From positions 1 through 47,763 of the forward strand of contig NZ_MRZJ01000014.1 in assembly GCF_002994445.1 (NCBI RefSeq): 47,763 nt of DNA, read 5' to 3'. Position 1 is the stretch's first letter, and every line of letters starts with the position of its first letter. The notes beneath the pieces are model-generated. The model was not told where the DNA came from. It saw only the letters and a program-made list of their open reading frames with translations, and did no database searches. This DNA comes from Staphylococcus simulans (GTDB lineage: Bacteria > Bacillota > Bacilli > Staphylococcales > Staphylococcaceae). Positions 34,699 to 43,843 of this stretch are shown piece by piece. Both the position numbers and the translations under genes were made by a program.

Positions 34699-36195
34699 TT
34701 ATTTTTGCAGTTCTAATAATTCGCTGGTCATACGGCGTGTTGCTTGGTAGGCTTGTTGATAAATTTTAAAGTATGACTCATATGCCATATGACGTTTCAA
34801 ATCAGGTTGGAAGGTTTTTGCATAATGAATAAAGGCTTTTGCACAATCTTTGAGTGTCGGATACCAGCCTAAACTATATGCGGCTAACATCGCAGCTCCC
34901 ATGCTTGGTCCTTCTTCATGTTTAAGTTTATAGATTTCCGCATTAAAGATATCGGCTTGAAGCTGAAGCCAAAAATCATTTTTTGCACCGCCGCCTGTTG
35001 AGACAATCTTAGTCACATTTCTTCCGATACTGCGTAAATAGATCAGAGAATCATATAATGAATACGTAATACCTTCGACAACTGCACGGCCAAAATCCCC
35101 GCGAGTATGGCTGCTTGTAATACCGATAAAGCTGCCTCGGATGGAAGCATCGCCGTGCGGAGTACGTTCCCCGACTAAATAAGGTGTGAAAATTAAACCA
35201 TGTGCACCGATATCAGATGCTTTTGCGTCCTCCATCAATGTATTAAAGTCATCATCAGGATAGAATTCGCGTTTGAACCAGCTTAAACTGTGGCCAGCAC
35301 TAAGTGTCACACCCATTAAATAGTTTACATCGGGTACAGCATGATTCATTAAATGAATTTTATGGCCGTAACCCTCTGCCTCTCCGATCGGTTCGCAGAT
35401 TAATAACACACCAGAAGTTCCGATACTGCAAATCGCATCATTCGGTCTGATGACACCCGAACCTAGTGCAGCACAAGCATTATCCGCACCCCCTGCAAAT
35501 ACTGGAATGTCTTCTGTGAGATTTAACTCTTTCTTCAATGCTTCTGTAAGGCTGCCTGCTTGATCATGTGATTGAAGCAAGTCTGGATAGATATGGTCAG
35601 GGATATCAAACGCAGCACCTAATGCTTTATCCCATTGTTTTGTTTGCGGATTCAATAACATTGTCGCTGCCGCATCTGAATATTCTGTATGTACTTCGCC
35701 TGTTAAACTATAGCGCAAATAGTCTTTCGGCAACATAAATGTATCAAGTTGCGACCATAATTCTGGTTCGTTTTGTTTTACCCATAGTAATTTTGTCAGC
35801 GTAAAACCTTCTACAACTGGATTACCTAATACTTGTTCGCCGTATCGAGCTTTAATTTGTTCGCATTGCGGTGTTGTACGTGTATCGTTCCATAGAATCG
35901 CTCTTCTTAATGGCTGTCCATCTTGATTAATCATCACAAGTCCATGCATTTGTCCTGAGAATGAAATACCTTTAATCTCATGCTTTGTGACTGCTTCTTG
36001 TTTAAGTAAATGTTTTAAACCTAAAACAGCTGCGTCATGCCATTCTGTCGGATCTTGTTCTGAATAACCTGGATACGGTTGATAAAGTTTAAGCGGTTCG
36101 CTTTGTGTGCCGATGACGTTGCCCGAGCGGTCAACTGCAATCAGTTTAATTGCGCTCGTGCCTAAGTCGATTCCTATTACCGCTTCATTTGTCAT
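34699..36195 (-). CDS. xylB: xylulokinase (FGGY family)
   Basis: It phosphorylates D-xylulose to xylulose 5-phosphate for the pentose phosphate pathway. FGGY-family marks: GIDLGTSAIKLIAVD at the N-terminus, SGQMHGLV, ILWNDTRT, the family signature region GVTLSAGHSLSWFKREF and the ATP-binding GGGAKNDFWLQLQADIF. About 498 residues is normal for XylB. I prefer ATG at 36195; the ATG two codons earlier sits on top of the ribosome site AAAGGAAG. xylA, xylR and a xylose transporter are absent from the window, so a related pentulose or polyol could be the substrate. Confidence 0.88.
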   Translation of the reverse strand: MTNEAVIGIDLGTSAIKLIAVDRSGNVIGTQSEPLKLYQPYPGYSEQDPTEWHDAAVLGLKHLLKQEAVTKHEIKGISFSGQMHGLVMINQDGQPLRRAILWNDTRTTPQCEQIKARYGEQVLGNPVVEGFTLTKLLWVKQNEPELWSQLDTFMLPKDYLRYSLTGEVHTEYSDAAATMLLNPQTKQWDKALGAAFDIPDHIYPDLLQSHDQAGSLTEALKKELNLTEDIPVFAGGADNACAALGSGVIRPNDAICSIGTSGVLLICEPIGEAEGYGHKIHLMNHAVPDVNYLMGVTLSAGHSLSWFKREFYPDDDFNTLMEDAKASDIGAHGLIFTPYLVGERTPHGDASIRGSFIGITSSHTRGDFGRAVVEGITYSLYDSLIYLRSIGRNVTKIVSTGGGAKNDFWLQLQADIFNAEIYKLKHEEGPSMGAAMLAAYSLGWYPTLKDCAKAFIHYAKTFQPDLKRHMAYESYFKIYQQAYQATRRMTSELLELQK

Positions 36196-36385
36196 ATACA
36201 TCTTCCTTTCTCTGTGATAAACGATAGGTTTATTGTAATATCATGAAAAGAATTGTCTCTGTCTTAATTGATTATAGTATATCGCTTTTTCAACAATAAA
36301 TATATTAAAGTTGTCATAAAATGTGATGTTAAACGTACAAGTGTACGATAAGAAATGACAACATTTGCGAAAAGAAGCCATTCAA

Positions 36386-36418
36386 AAAACACACGAGCAA
36401 AATCAGCCCGTGTGTTTT
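36386..36418 (-). terminator. terminator of the oxoprolinase operon
   Basis: AAAACACACG (36386-36395) pairs with CGTGTGTTTT (36409-36418), 10 bp. Read on the minus strand it is followed by further T. It lies 12 nt after the stop of the last operon gene. Confidence 0.9.
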
Positions 36419-36429
36419 ATACATTTCTA

Positions 36430-37659
36430 TTATGAGTTCCATAATTCCGCTAAACCTTGGAATGATAAGAACCCTGTCACAATTGTTACGAGTACGGCAA
36501 GAACACCGAATAATAACATCCAAGTCGGATGTTTGTAGTCGCCGACAATTGATTTTTTCTTACTTGCGATTAAAATAACACCTAATGTAATTGGTAAGAT
36601 TAAACCGTTTAATGCACCTGCGATGATTAATAGTTTAACTGGTTTACCGATTAATAAGAATGTAATTGTAGAAACTACAATGAAAATAATCACAATGATA
36701 TTACTGCGTTTCATAAGTGTTTTGCTTAATGTTTTTAAGAACGTTGCACTTGTGTATGCTGAACCGATAACAGAAGATAAAGCGGCAGCAAATAATACGA
36801 TACCGAAGATATTCTTACCGATTGGTCCAAGTGCATGTTCGAATACTGATGCTGGCGGGTTCTCAGGGTTTAATGCAACACCTGTTGCGACAACACCTAA
36901 TACTGCTAAGAATAAAAGTCCGCGCATAACACCCGTTGTTAAAATACCAGCGATCGCTGAATGGTTAACGAAAGGCAGATAGTGTTTGCCTTTGATACCT
37001 GAGTCCAAGATTCTGTGGGCACCAGCGAATGTGATGTATCCGCCTACTGTACCCCCGATTAATGTGATAATCGGCAATACTAATGCGCCTGGTTGTTCAG
37101 GCAATACCATTTTCTCAGCTGCTTCTAAGTACGGCGGATTAGATGCCACCATTACATAAGCAGTAATACCAATCATCATTACCCCTAAGATCATTGTAAC
37201 GAAGTCCATGATTTTTTGACCGCTCTTACTGATAAACACAGCAATCGCCAAGATTGCAGTGATTGCGGCACCCCATTTTACATCAATGCCGAAGATGGCG
37301 TTTAAACCTAAACCGGCACCAGCCACGTTACCAATGTTGAAGGCAAGGCCGCCTATCGCAACCAAGATGGAAATAAAGGTCCCTAATCCTGAAACCATCT
37401 TATTTGCGATTTCTTGTCCACGAAGACCTGTTACTACTAAAATACGCCAAATATTAATTTGCGCTCCGATATCAATAATGATTGATAACAAGATCGCAAA
37501 AGCGAAACTTGCAGCGAATTGCTGAGTGAAGACTGCAGTTTGTGTTAAGAACGCAGGTCCGATGGCTGATGTCGCCATTAAGAAGACTGACCCTAATAAG
37601 AGTCTTTTATGCTCCTTTGTGAACTCGAATTCCGACTTTCCTTGTTTGTTCTCTCCCAT
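36430..37659 (-). CDS. NRAMP-family transporter, YcsG type
   Basis: A 409-residue membrane protein with about eleven helices. The first-helix region reads ATSAIGPAFLTQTAVF; the DPGN metal motif of true MntH proteins is missing, as in B. subtilis YcsG. There, as here, it is encoded with pxpABC. I infer uptake of a substrate connected with 5-oxoproline or its acid, or of a metal other than Mn; neither is shown. It starts 3 nt after the pxpA stop and is the last gene of the operon. Confidence 0.87.
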   Translation of the reverse strand: MGENKQGKSEFEFTKEHKRLLLGSVFLMATSAIGPAFLTQTAVFTQQFAASFAFAILLSIIIDIGAQINIWRILVVTGLRGQEIANKMVSGLGTFISILVAIGGLAFNIGNVAGAGLGLNAIFGIDVKWGAAITAILAIAVFISKSGQKIMDFVTMILGVMMIGITAYVMVASNPPYLEAAEKMVLPEQPGALVLPIITLIGGTVGGYITFAGAHRILDSGIKGKHYLPFVNHSAIAGILTTGVMRGLLFLAVLGVVATGVALNPENPPASVFEHALGPIGKNIFGIVLFAAALSSVIGSAYTSATFLKTLSKTLMKRSNIIVIIFIVVSTITFLLIGKPVKLLIIAGALNGLILPITLGVILIASKKKSIVGDYKHPTWMLLFGVLAVLVTIVTGFLSFQGLAELWNS

Positions 37660-37662
37660 ATG

Positions 37663-38421
37663 TTAACCCCCTAATTTCGTAATCGAAATACCTTCTTTCG
37701 TTAATCTTTCTCTGATTTTCGACACGAATTCCAATGCATGTGCCCCATCGCCATGCACGCAAATTGTATCTGCTTTCAATTCAATTTCTTTACCTGTTTT
37801 CGAAGTGACTTTGTTTTCTTTAACCATCTTAACTGCTTGTTCAATTGCTTCTTCTGTATCTGTTAAGACTGCGTCTGATTCTTTACGGCTGACTAATTGG
37901 CCGTCTTCTTCATAGCGTCTGTCCGCAAACACTTCATTGGCTGCTTTTAAGCCCACAGCTTCTGCTTCAGATACTAATAATGTATTAGATAAGCCGACTA
38001 AGATGAGTGATGGGTCCACGTCATATACCGCTTGTGCGATTGCGTGAGCAATATCTTTGTCACGCGCACCCATGTTGTATAAGGCACCATGTGGTTTCAC
38101 ATGATTGATTTTGACATCGTGTATACGGCAGAATGCGGATAATGCACCGATTTGATAAGCCACAAGTGTGTAAATCTCATCTGGCGATAAATCCATTTTG
38201 CGTCGGCCGAAGCCTTGCAAATCATTAAAGCCAGGGTGCGCACCAATGCCGACACCATGTTCTTTTGCCAGTTTAACTGTTTCATGCATCACATTTTCAT
38301 CGCCTGCGTGAAAACCGCAAGCAATGTTTGCTGAAGTAATCAGCGGAATAATTTGATGGTCTCCGCCGAATGAATAATTACCGAATGCTTCGCCTAAATC
38401 ACAATTTAAATCTACTTGCAT
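37663..38421 (-). CDS. pxpA: 5-oxoprolinase subunit A (LamB/YcsF family)
   Basis: Part of the ATP-dependent PxpABC 5-oxoprolinase, which opens pyroglutamate to glutamate. The 252-residue protein has the family start [14 protein letters not shown], then [16 protein letters not shown] (metal-binding His), [17 protein letters not shown] and VKPHGALYN. It begins 1 nt after the accC-like stop, with GGGGG as part of its ribosome site. Complete and of normal length. Confidence 0.95.
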   Translation of the reverse strand: MQVDLNCDLGEAFGNYSFGGDHQIIPLITSANIACGFHAGDENVMHETVKLAKEHGVGIGAHPGFNDLQGFGRRKMDLSPDEIYTLVAYQIGALSAFCRIHDVKINHVKPHGALYNMGARDKDIAHAIAQAVYDVDPSLILVGLSNTLLVSEAEAVGLKAANEVFADRRYEEDGQLVSRKESDAVLTDTEEAIEQAVKMVKENKVTSKTGKEIELKADTICVHGDGAHALEFVSKIRERLTKEGISITKLGG

Positions 38422-38422
38422 T

Positions 38423-39781
38423 TTAAGAAGCCCCCTTAATAATATGATGACGATCTAAGAATTTGATATCGACATCTTTTGCATCTCCTTCTGCGTAAGC
38501 TGGATAAGATAATACCGCATATAAGAAGTCTGCAGTTGTTGTGAAACCGTCAATTACCATTTCATCTAATGTTGCTTTCAATTTGTTGATCGCATGTGTG
38601 CGGTCAGCACCTTTAACAATCACTTTTGCGACAAGCGAATCGTAATAAGGTGATACCACATAGCCAGGATATAACAATGAATCGACACGCACATTAAAAC
38701 CTTGAGGCAAGTGCAGCCCTTTCACTTTGCCTGGTGAAGGTTGGAATTTGCGTTCTGGGTTTTCAGCGTTGATACGTGCTTCAATCACGTGACCTGTAAA
38801 GTGAATATCTTCTTGGCTGAACGGTAATGTGCCGCTCTTCCATAAGTCTAATTGTGCTTTTAACAAGTCGCGGTCTGCACGCATTTCAGTTACTGTATGC
38901 TCTACTTGTATACGTGCGTTCATTTCGATGAAGTAGTATGCATCATCTGTTACTAGGAATTCGATTGTCCCAGCACTGCGGTAATTTGAAGCTCTTGCGA
39001 CTTTAACCGCATCTTCACAGATTTTAGTACGTTTTTCTTCAGTTAATGCTGCACATGGTGATTCTTCAATCAATTTTTGGTTTTTACGTTGTACTGAACA
39101 GTCACGTTCGCCTAAGTGAACGTAATTGTCTTTACCGTCGCCGATAACTTGTACCTCTACGTGCTTAGCAACCGGGATAAAGGCTTCCACATAAATACGA
39201 TCGTCGCCGAAGTATTTTTCGCCTTCGCTTTGTGCCTCTTTGAAAGATTTCTCTAAATCTTTCGGGTCTTTTACGATACGGATACCTTTACCTCCGCCGC
39301 CGCTTGCGGCTTTAAGTACAACCGGATAACCGATATCTTTTGCGATTTCTTCAATCTCTTCTACAGAATGCACAGCACCGATAGAACCAGGAATAATTGG
39401 AACGTCTGCAGATTCAACTGTCTGACGTGCAGTGATTTTATCACCCATCATTTCCATCGTACGTTTTGTCGGACCGATAAAGTAAATATCATTCTCTTCT
39501 ACTTTTTGCGCAAACTCAGAGCTTTCTGATAAGAATCCATAACCTGGATGGATGGCATTGGCCCCTGTAATTTCTGCTGCTGCGATGATACGAGGAATAT
39601 TTAAATAGCTGTCTAACGGATTCGCTTCGCCAATACAGATGGCTTCGTCTGCAAGACTCACATGCAGACTTTTTTCGTCTCCTTTCGCATATACGGCTAC
39701 AGTTTCCACTCCAGCTTCGCGGCATGCACGAATGATTCGTACTGCGATTTCACCTCTATTTGCAATTAAACAACGATACAT
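38423..39781 (-). CDS. biotin carboxylase subunit (AccC-like) in the oxoprolinase operon
   Basis: A 452-residue ATP-grasp enzyme that carboxylates biotin on a carrier protein. Blocks: [23 protein letters not shown] (start), [14 protein letters not shown] (glycine-rich ATP loop), [20 protein letters not shown], and [15 protein letters not shown] (metal and bicarbonate site). It sits directly after the AccB-like gene. The cell should have another accBC pair for fatty acid synthesis, so this is probably a paralogue dedicated to this operon. No carboxyltransferase subunit is encoded here, so the acceptor is unknown. Confidence 0.92.
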   Translation of the reverse strand: MYRCLIANRGEIAVRIIRACREAGVETVAVYAKGDEKSLHVSLADEAICIGEANPLDSYLNIPRIIAAAEITGANAIHPGYGFLSESSEFAQKVEENDIYFIGPTKRTMEMMGDKITARQTVESADVPIIPGSIGAVHSVEEIEEIAKDIGYPVVLKAASGGGGKGIRIVKDPKDLEKSFKEAQSEGEKYFGDDRIYVEAFIPVAKHVEVQVIGDGKDNYVHLGERDCSVQRKNQKLIEESPCAALTEEKRTKICEDAVKVARASNYRSAGTIEFLVTDDAYYFIEMNARIQVEHTVTEMRADRDLLKAQLDLWKSGTLPFSQEDIHFTGHVIEARINAENPERKFQPSPGKVKGLHLPQGFNVRVDSLLYPGYVVSPYYDSLVAKVIVKGADRTHAINKLKATLDEMVIDGFTTTADFLYAVLSYPAYAEGDAKDVDIKFLDRHHIIKGAS

Positions 39782-39798
39782 GATAATTTCTCACCCCT

Positions 39799-40245
39799 TT
39801 ACTTAACTTCAATTAATGTCTGGTCATATTCGACATTCGTGCCGTGATCTACTAAGATATCTGCCACTTCGCCGTCGACTTCGCTTGTCACTTCGTTCAT
39901 TACTTTCATTGCTTCGATATAGCCGATAACATCGCCTTTTTGAATTTTGTCTCCGACTTTAACTAAAGGTTCTGTTAATTCTTTTGTATCTTGCAAGAAG
40001 AATGTACCTACCATCGGCGCATTGACAGTTTCGCCTGATGCTTGTTCAGCACCTTGAGGCTGTCCTGCTTGAGCTTCTGGTGCAGGGTTAGATGTCGCAT
40101 GTGTTTGGATTTGTGTTGCCGGCTGTGCTTGTTGCGGCGCTGAGAAATCCAACTCGATTTCATGTGCTTCATCTTTATATTTGAATTTATTGACTTTGTT
40201 CTCTTTTACTAAGTTAATTAAATCTTTAATCTCTTCTAATTTCAT
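39799..40245 (-). CDS. biotin carboxyl carrier protein (AccB-like)
   Basis: A 148-residue biotin carrier: N-terminal 40 residues with EEIKDLINLVKENKVNKF, a Gln/Ala/Pro-rich linker (about 48-75) and a C-terminal biotinyl domain with the biotinylation site YIEAMKVMNEV. Met after Lys of the usual EAMKM is replaced by Val, which is tolerated in many carriers. Its ATG overlaps the pxpC stop (ATGA); GAGGGGG lies upstream. It would be a substrate of BirA and couples this operon to biotin supply. Confidence 0.93.
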   Translation of the reverse strand: MKLEEIKDLINLVKENKVNKFKYKDEAHEIELDFSAPQQAQPATQIQTHATSNPAPEAQAGQPQGAEQASGETVNAPMVGTFFLQDTKELTEPLVKVGDKIQKGDVIGYIEAMKVMNEVTSEVDGEVADILVDHGTNVEYDQTLIEVK

Positions 40246-41252
40246 GATTGATCCCCCTCTAATAATTCGCTGATACGTCTTGACGTTGTTCTCATTTCCC
40301 GAATGTCAAACAACGGTTCTTTATCTACTGCTTCTAAAGCAGCTTCAAAGCCTTCATTATAATCTGCTAAATGCTGAATTGCTTCTTCAACAGTTACCCA
40401 TTCAAAATTCACTTTTTGACCGGGTTTCTTTTGTGCTAATACACTTAAATCAGATTGGCATACTGTCGCAATTTTTGTGTAACCGCCGACAGTCTGCTTA
40501 TCATTCATTAATACAATCGGATTACCGTCATTTGGAACTTGTACACTGCCGAGTGCTACAGGTTCTGAAATAATATCCGCACTGTTTTTCGGCGGAATTG
40601 AAGGTCCTTTCAATCTGAAGCCCATACGGTCTGACTGTTCAGAAATCTCAAAGGGTTCTGAAACAAGCCCTTCATGGCTTTCGTCCGGAAAGCTTTCATA
40701 TTGCGGTCCTTCTACTACTCTGATGGCATCTGTACCTTCGTGAATCAAGTCTAAGTCGCTGGCAAAGCCCACATGTTTACGATAGTCGTCATTATATTGA
40801 ACAGGAACCATATCGCCTTTCTTCAATGCACGGCCATGGAAGCCGCCCATTTTTGTACGTGTATGTGTCGCATAGCTTCCAGCTACTTCAGGCACATCAA
40901 TCGGATGACCGAAGAATAAATAACCGCGGGCACCTTTAATTGACGCATTTAAAGCCAGTACATCGCCTTTATAAACTTGTACTACTGTTTGATGCGGAAA
41001 CGGATTGCCGTTAAGTGTTGCTTTAAACTCAGCCCCTGCAATCACAACTGTATTATCTTCTAAGAATTGAAGTGTCGGTCCGATAATTGTTGCTTCGATT
41101 GCTGGTCCGTTATTGCCGATTAATTGGCGGCCTAAGCGGTAACTGTATCTGTCTAATGCGCCTGCACTTGAGAAACCTTCTTTTTGATAGCCGTAACGTC
41201 CGATATCTTGGACTGTTGAAAATAGTCCAGGTTTTTCTATTCTAATGCTCAT
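40242..41252 (-). CDS. pxpC: 5-oxoprolinase subunit C (KipA)
   Basis: A 336-residue cyclophilin-like protein homologous to the allophanate/urea carboxylase AHS2 domain. It starts with SIRIEKPGLFSTVQDIGRYGYQKEGFSSAGALDRYSYRLG-type sequence, residues 2-41. It contains RMGFRLKGPSIP and the NDKQTVGGYTKIATVCQSDL block. Previously thought a KinA antagonist partner in Bacillus, it is now known as part of PxpABC. It overlaps pxpB by 11 nt and the carrier gene by 4 nt. Confidence 0.94.
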   Translation of the reverse strand: MSIRIEKPGLFSTVQDIGRYGYQKEGFSSAGALDRYSYRLGRQLIGNNGPAIEATIIGPTLQFLEDNTVVIAGAEFKATLNGNPFPHQTVVQVYKGDVLALNASIKGARGYLFFGHPIDVPEVAGSYATHTRTKMGGFHGRALKKGDMVPVQYNDDYRKHVGFASDLDLIHEGTDAIRVVEGPQYESFPDESHEGLVSEPFEISEQSDRMGFRLKGPSIPPKNSADIISEPVALGSVQVPNDGNPIVLMNDKQTVGGYTKIATVCQSDLSVLAQKKPGQKVNFEWVTVEEAIQHLADYNEGFEAALEAVDKEPLFDIREMRTTSRRISELLEGDQS

Positions 41253-41973
41253 CTTGAATTGTCACCCATCTTTCTATGTCAAAATCAGGATCATTTTTCT
41301 GTTCAATAATTTCATCATACGTTTCTTGCGAAATCTGATAGAACTGAATATTGTCTCCTGCTTCGTAAAGTGTCATCGGTTCACGATCCAAGTCGAACAC
41401 ATCTAACGGTGTGCGGCCGATAATTTGCCATCCGCCTGGCGAATCTTTCGGATACAAGCCTGTTTGGTTTTTCGCAATTCCTACAGAGCCTGCATCGATA
41501 CGAACTCTAGGTTCATCCCTTCTCGGTGTATACAGACGCTCATCTAATCCCCCGAGATATGGGAAACCAGGCATGAAACCTAGCATGTAAATTAAATAAG
41601 TCGGTGCTGTATGTAATTGAATCACTTCTTCTACCGACAGATTGTTGTGTTTGGCAACTTCTTCTAAATCTGGTCCGTATTTACCCCCATAAATTACCGG
41701 AATACGTACCACTTTAGAGCTTTCTGAAGTTTCGATATCACTGATGTCCAGTGTATCCAGCTTCAAATCTTCAATAAGCGATTTTGCATCCGTTTTACGG
41801 TCATCAAAATGAATCATAACCGCACGATAAGAAGGTACAATTTCATTAATCGCATCATGTGCTAAGCGCTCAAGATAAACGACCAATTGCTGTACTTTCT
41901 TAAACGTTTTCGGATCGATGCGCGATTCGAATCGAACCAAAATCGCTTGTTCGCTGATGATTTGGTAATTCAT
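41242..41973 (-). CDS. pxpB: 5-oxoprolinase subunit B (KipI)
   Basis: A 243-residue protein of the AHS1 type. The start is ATG at 41973 (MNYQIISEQAILVRFESRID), chosen for AGGGGAGG just upstream; the longer frame has no site. Signature blocks: YMLGFMPGFPYLGGLDERL, RIDAGSVGIAKNQTGLYPKDSPGGWQIIGRTP. First gene of the six-gene operon; PxpB and PxpC form the ATP-using part of the enzyme with PxpA. Confidence 0.94.
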   Translation of the reverse strand: MNYQIISEQAILVRFESRIDPKTFKKVQQLVVYLERLAHDAINEIVPSYRAVMIHFDDRKTDAKSLIEDLKLDTLDISDIETSESSKVVRIPVIYGGKYGPDLEEVAKHNNLSVEEVIQLHTAPTYLIYMLGFMPGFPYLGGLDERLYTPRRDEPRVRIDAGSVGIAKNQTGLYPKDSPGGWQIIGRTPLDVFDLDREPMTLYEAGDNIQFYQISQETYDEIIEQKNDPDFDIERWVTIQDEH

Positions 41974-42529
41974 CACATAGCCTCCCCTTTGAATTTCGGT
42001 GACTGTAACCCATCTTAATGATGACGTCACCCCAATGTTTATTAAAGAAAGAAAGCACAATGCCTAGTACGTTCTTTCCTTTATTTATTAACTTGACCGC
42101 ATCAACCGATACCTCTATCGATCATGCAGTCAATTTCATTCAATCCCGTTATCTCTTTGTGTTGTATTTCGTTTTTTTATTGTTGACTTTACCTATAGGC
42201 AAAATAATCAACAAATCCCATTATAACATCTCTGATACATGCAAATCGATTAAGAAGAATATTAAATTTATTTTAATTCTTAATTGATATTGAAATATTT
42301 CTAATTATTGTGTCATCTCACTAAAAGTGCAAAAGTATTCTGACAATTTTTCTGAAAGCCTTTCCATGCATATTGTTATAATATAATACATAATCCGCTA
42401 AAGTAAAAGTCTTTTTTTGAAATAGTTTCTCACTTTAAATTGAGTCCCATTTGGTAGTGCTTGATATAACAGGATTTGCGCTGTTTTCCTCTAGATAAAA
42501 AATTTATTATTTTTCTACCGAAAGTTAGA
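41974..42529. promoter_or_regulatory. oxoprolinase operon control region and long leader
   Basis: On the minus strand an extended -10 TG-T-TATAAT lies at 42220-42225, giving a leader of about 240 nt. A second possible promoter is TTTACT (42402-42407), 16 nt, TATATT (42380-42385). The start of the leader can fold as TTGTTGA (42208-42214) with TCAACAA (42180-42186), inner TTTGCC/GGTAAA. I compared the leader with T-box and common riboswitch patterns by eye and saw no match. The part from 42410 to 42529 follows the PfoR-type gene and holds only a weak AACAG/CTGTT stem. Confidence 0.5.
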
Positions 42530-43603
42530 TTAGCCAAGGAATCGGAAAATTTCTTTATCATACAATTTGAGCACTTTTATGCAGATGAAATGTGCAATAT
42601 AAGCGACGATAAACGGTACTACAAAGAATGCGACAATAATTAATGCTAATTTCACAAAGATCAAATCTGTTTCTAAAAATCGGAACGCATTAATCGGACC
42701 GACTAAACCAATGATACCGAAACCTGCAGATTCTTTTGTACCGCCGATGCCGATAAAGCTTGCGACAATACCTGAAATAGCAGCAGTAAAGGTAATCGGA
42801 ATCAACATCATAGGATAGCGTACCATGTTCGGAAGCATCATTTTCACGCCGCCTAATAAAATTGTAACCGGTACGCCAAGACGATTGACCTTCAATGTGC
42901 CAAAGACTAACACTGCTTCAGCTGCAGTAATACCGATAGATGCAGAACCAGCTGCTAAACCGCTGATACCGATGGCCATAGATGTCGCCACTGTCGAAAT
43001 CGGAGAAATGATAATGATACTATAAGCAATTGCAATCAGCATACACATCAATATCGGCTGCATTTCTGTAAAAGTATTGATCATATTGCCGATACCTGTT
43101 GTAACTAATTGTACATACGGCAACGTCTGTAAGGCAATAAAGCCTGTAATGACAGCCACAAACGTTGGTAAGATGATTAAGTTCAAACTGCCGAAGCGTT
43201 CGCCGATCAAAAGAATCAAAAGTGATGCAATAGAAGCCGCAAGCATTGTATTGATTAAGTCTCCAATACCAGTAATTACCCAAGCACCCTCTTTAAACTG
43301 TACAGCGCCGCTCCCGATAAACGATGCTGAAGCTACAACCGCTATCCCTAACGGTGTAAAGTTGAATCGATGTGCAACCAAAGCACCTACAAGCATAGGT
43401 ACAGCAAACTGAATAGCTGTCGTAATCTGCAAGAAAGTTTCCGCCACTTTAAAATGCGGTGCCAACGCTTTAAAAATCTCACCTAACACCGCATTAGGAA
43501 TCAGCCCAGCAATAATCGCAAAGGCCACCCCATTTAAGACATTATATAAAAAAGTTTTCACAGTGACCTTTGTACCAGGTCGTGTCATATTGCTAGCTGT
43601 CAT
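42530..43603 (-). CDS. PTS_EIIC_2 / PfoR-type membrane protein, paralogue 1
   Basis: A 357-residue polytopic membrane protein with about ten hydrophobic segments. It starts MTASNMTRPGTKVTVKTFLY; the TRPGTK block is shared by all three tandem copies. Other shared blocks: NVLNGVAFAIIAGLIPNAVLGE, GGVKMMLPNMVRYP and GGTKESAGFGIIGLVGPINAFRFL. It lacks EIIA/EIIB domains and a visible phosphorylation site. ATG at 43603 follows AGGGGGAAAA. It has its own promoter (43659-43687) and is separated from copy 2 by a terminator. Confidence 0.88.
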   Translation of the reverse strand: MTASNMTRPGTKVTVKTFLYNVLNGVAFAIIAGLIPNAVLGEIFKALAPHFKVAETFLQITTAIQFAVPMLVGALVAHRFNFTPLGIAVVASASFIGSGAVQFKEGAWVITGIGDLINTMLAASIASLLILLIGERFGSLNLIILPTFVAVITGFIALQTLPYVQLVTTGIGNMINTFTEMQPILMCMLIAIAYSIIIISPISTVATSMAIGISGLAAGSASIGITAAEAVLVFGTLKVNRLGVPVTILLGGVKMMLPNMVRYPMMLIPITFTAAISGIVASFIGIGGTKESAGFGIIGLVGPINAFRFLETDLIFVKLALIIVAFFVVPFIVAYIAHFICIKVLKLYDKEIFRFLG

Positions 43604-43658
43604 TTATTTTCCCCCTATCGATTAATTTGAATTAGAATTATTTCTTAATATTCTGATA

Positions 43659-43687
43659 ATTCTAATATCTAATCAATATAAAGTCAA
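43659..43687 (-). promoter_or_regulatory. promoter of PfoR-type paralogue 1
   Basis: On the minus strand TTGACT (43682-43687), 17 nt, TAGAAT (43659-43664). The start point would be near 43652, about 50 nt before the ATG. Confidence 0.75.
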
Positions 43688-43722
43688 TAACTATCGAAAT
43701 TAAATATGTTACTAACTATCGA
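43688..43722 (-). repeat. direct repeats TCGATAGTTA just upstream of the promoter
   Basis: On the minus strand TCGATAGTTA occurs at 43713-43722 and 43688-43697, 25 bp start to start, the nearer copy touching the -35. A third TCGATAG is at 43615-43621 beside the ribosome site. The placement upstream of -35 suits an activator. Confidence 0.55.
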
Positions 43723-43797
43723 TTAATAGTAGGAAGATACTAAATGTGTATAAACGAAAGCTGTAAAACTGAATTAATAGCAATTCTTTCTCAATAA

Positions 43798-43840
43798 AAA
43801 ACAATGGCTGAAACATAGAATACGCTTCTGCCATTGTTTT
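43798..43840 (-). terminator. terminator of PfoR-type paralogue 2
   Basis: AAAACAATGGC (43798-43808) pairs with GCCATTGTTTT (43830-43840), 11 bp, followed on the minus strand by TTATTG. Lies directly after the stop at 43844. Confidence 0.88.
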
Positions 43841-43843
43841 GAG

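Noticed and set aside
36430..37659. MntH manganese transporter
   Set aside because: The family fold fits, but the DPGN metal motif in the first helix is replaced and the gene sits in an oxoprolinase operon as ycsG does.
41974..42225. Riboswitch or T-box in the long pxp leader
   Set aside because: I found a 5' hairpin but no T-box motif, no glycine or lysine riboswitch core, and no terminator before the first gene.
42018..42287. 89-codon plus-strand frame upstream of the oxoprolinase operon
   Set aside because: No ribosome site; it is antisense to the operon leader and its hydrophobic look comes from AT-rich DNA.
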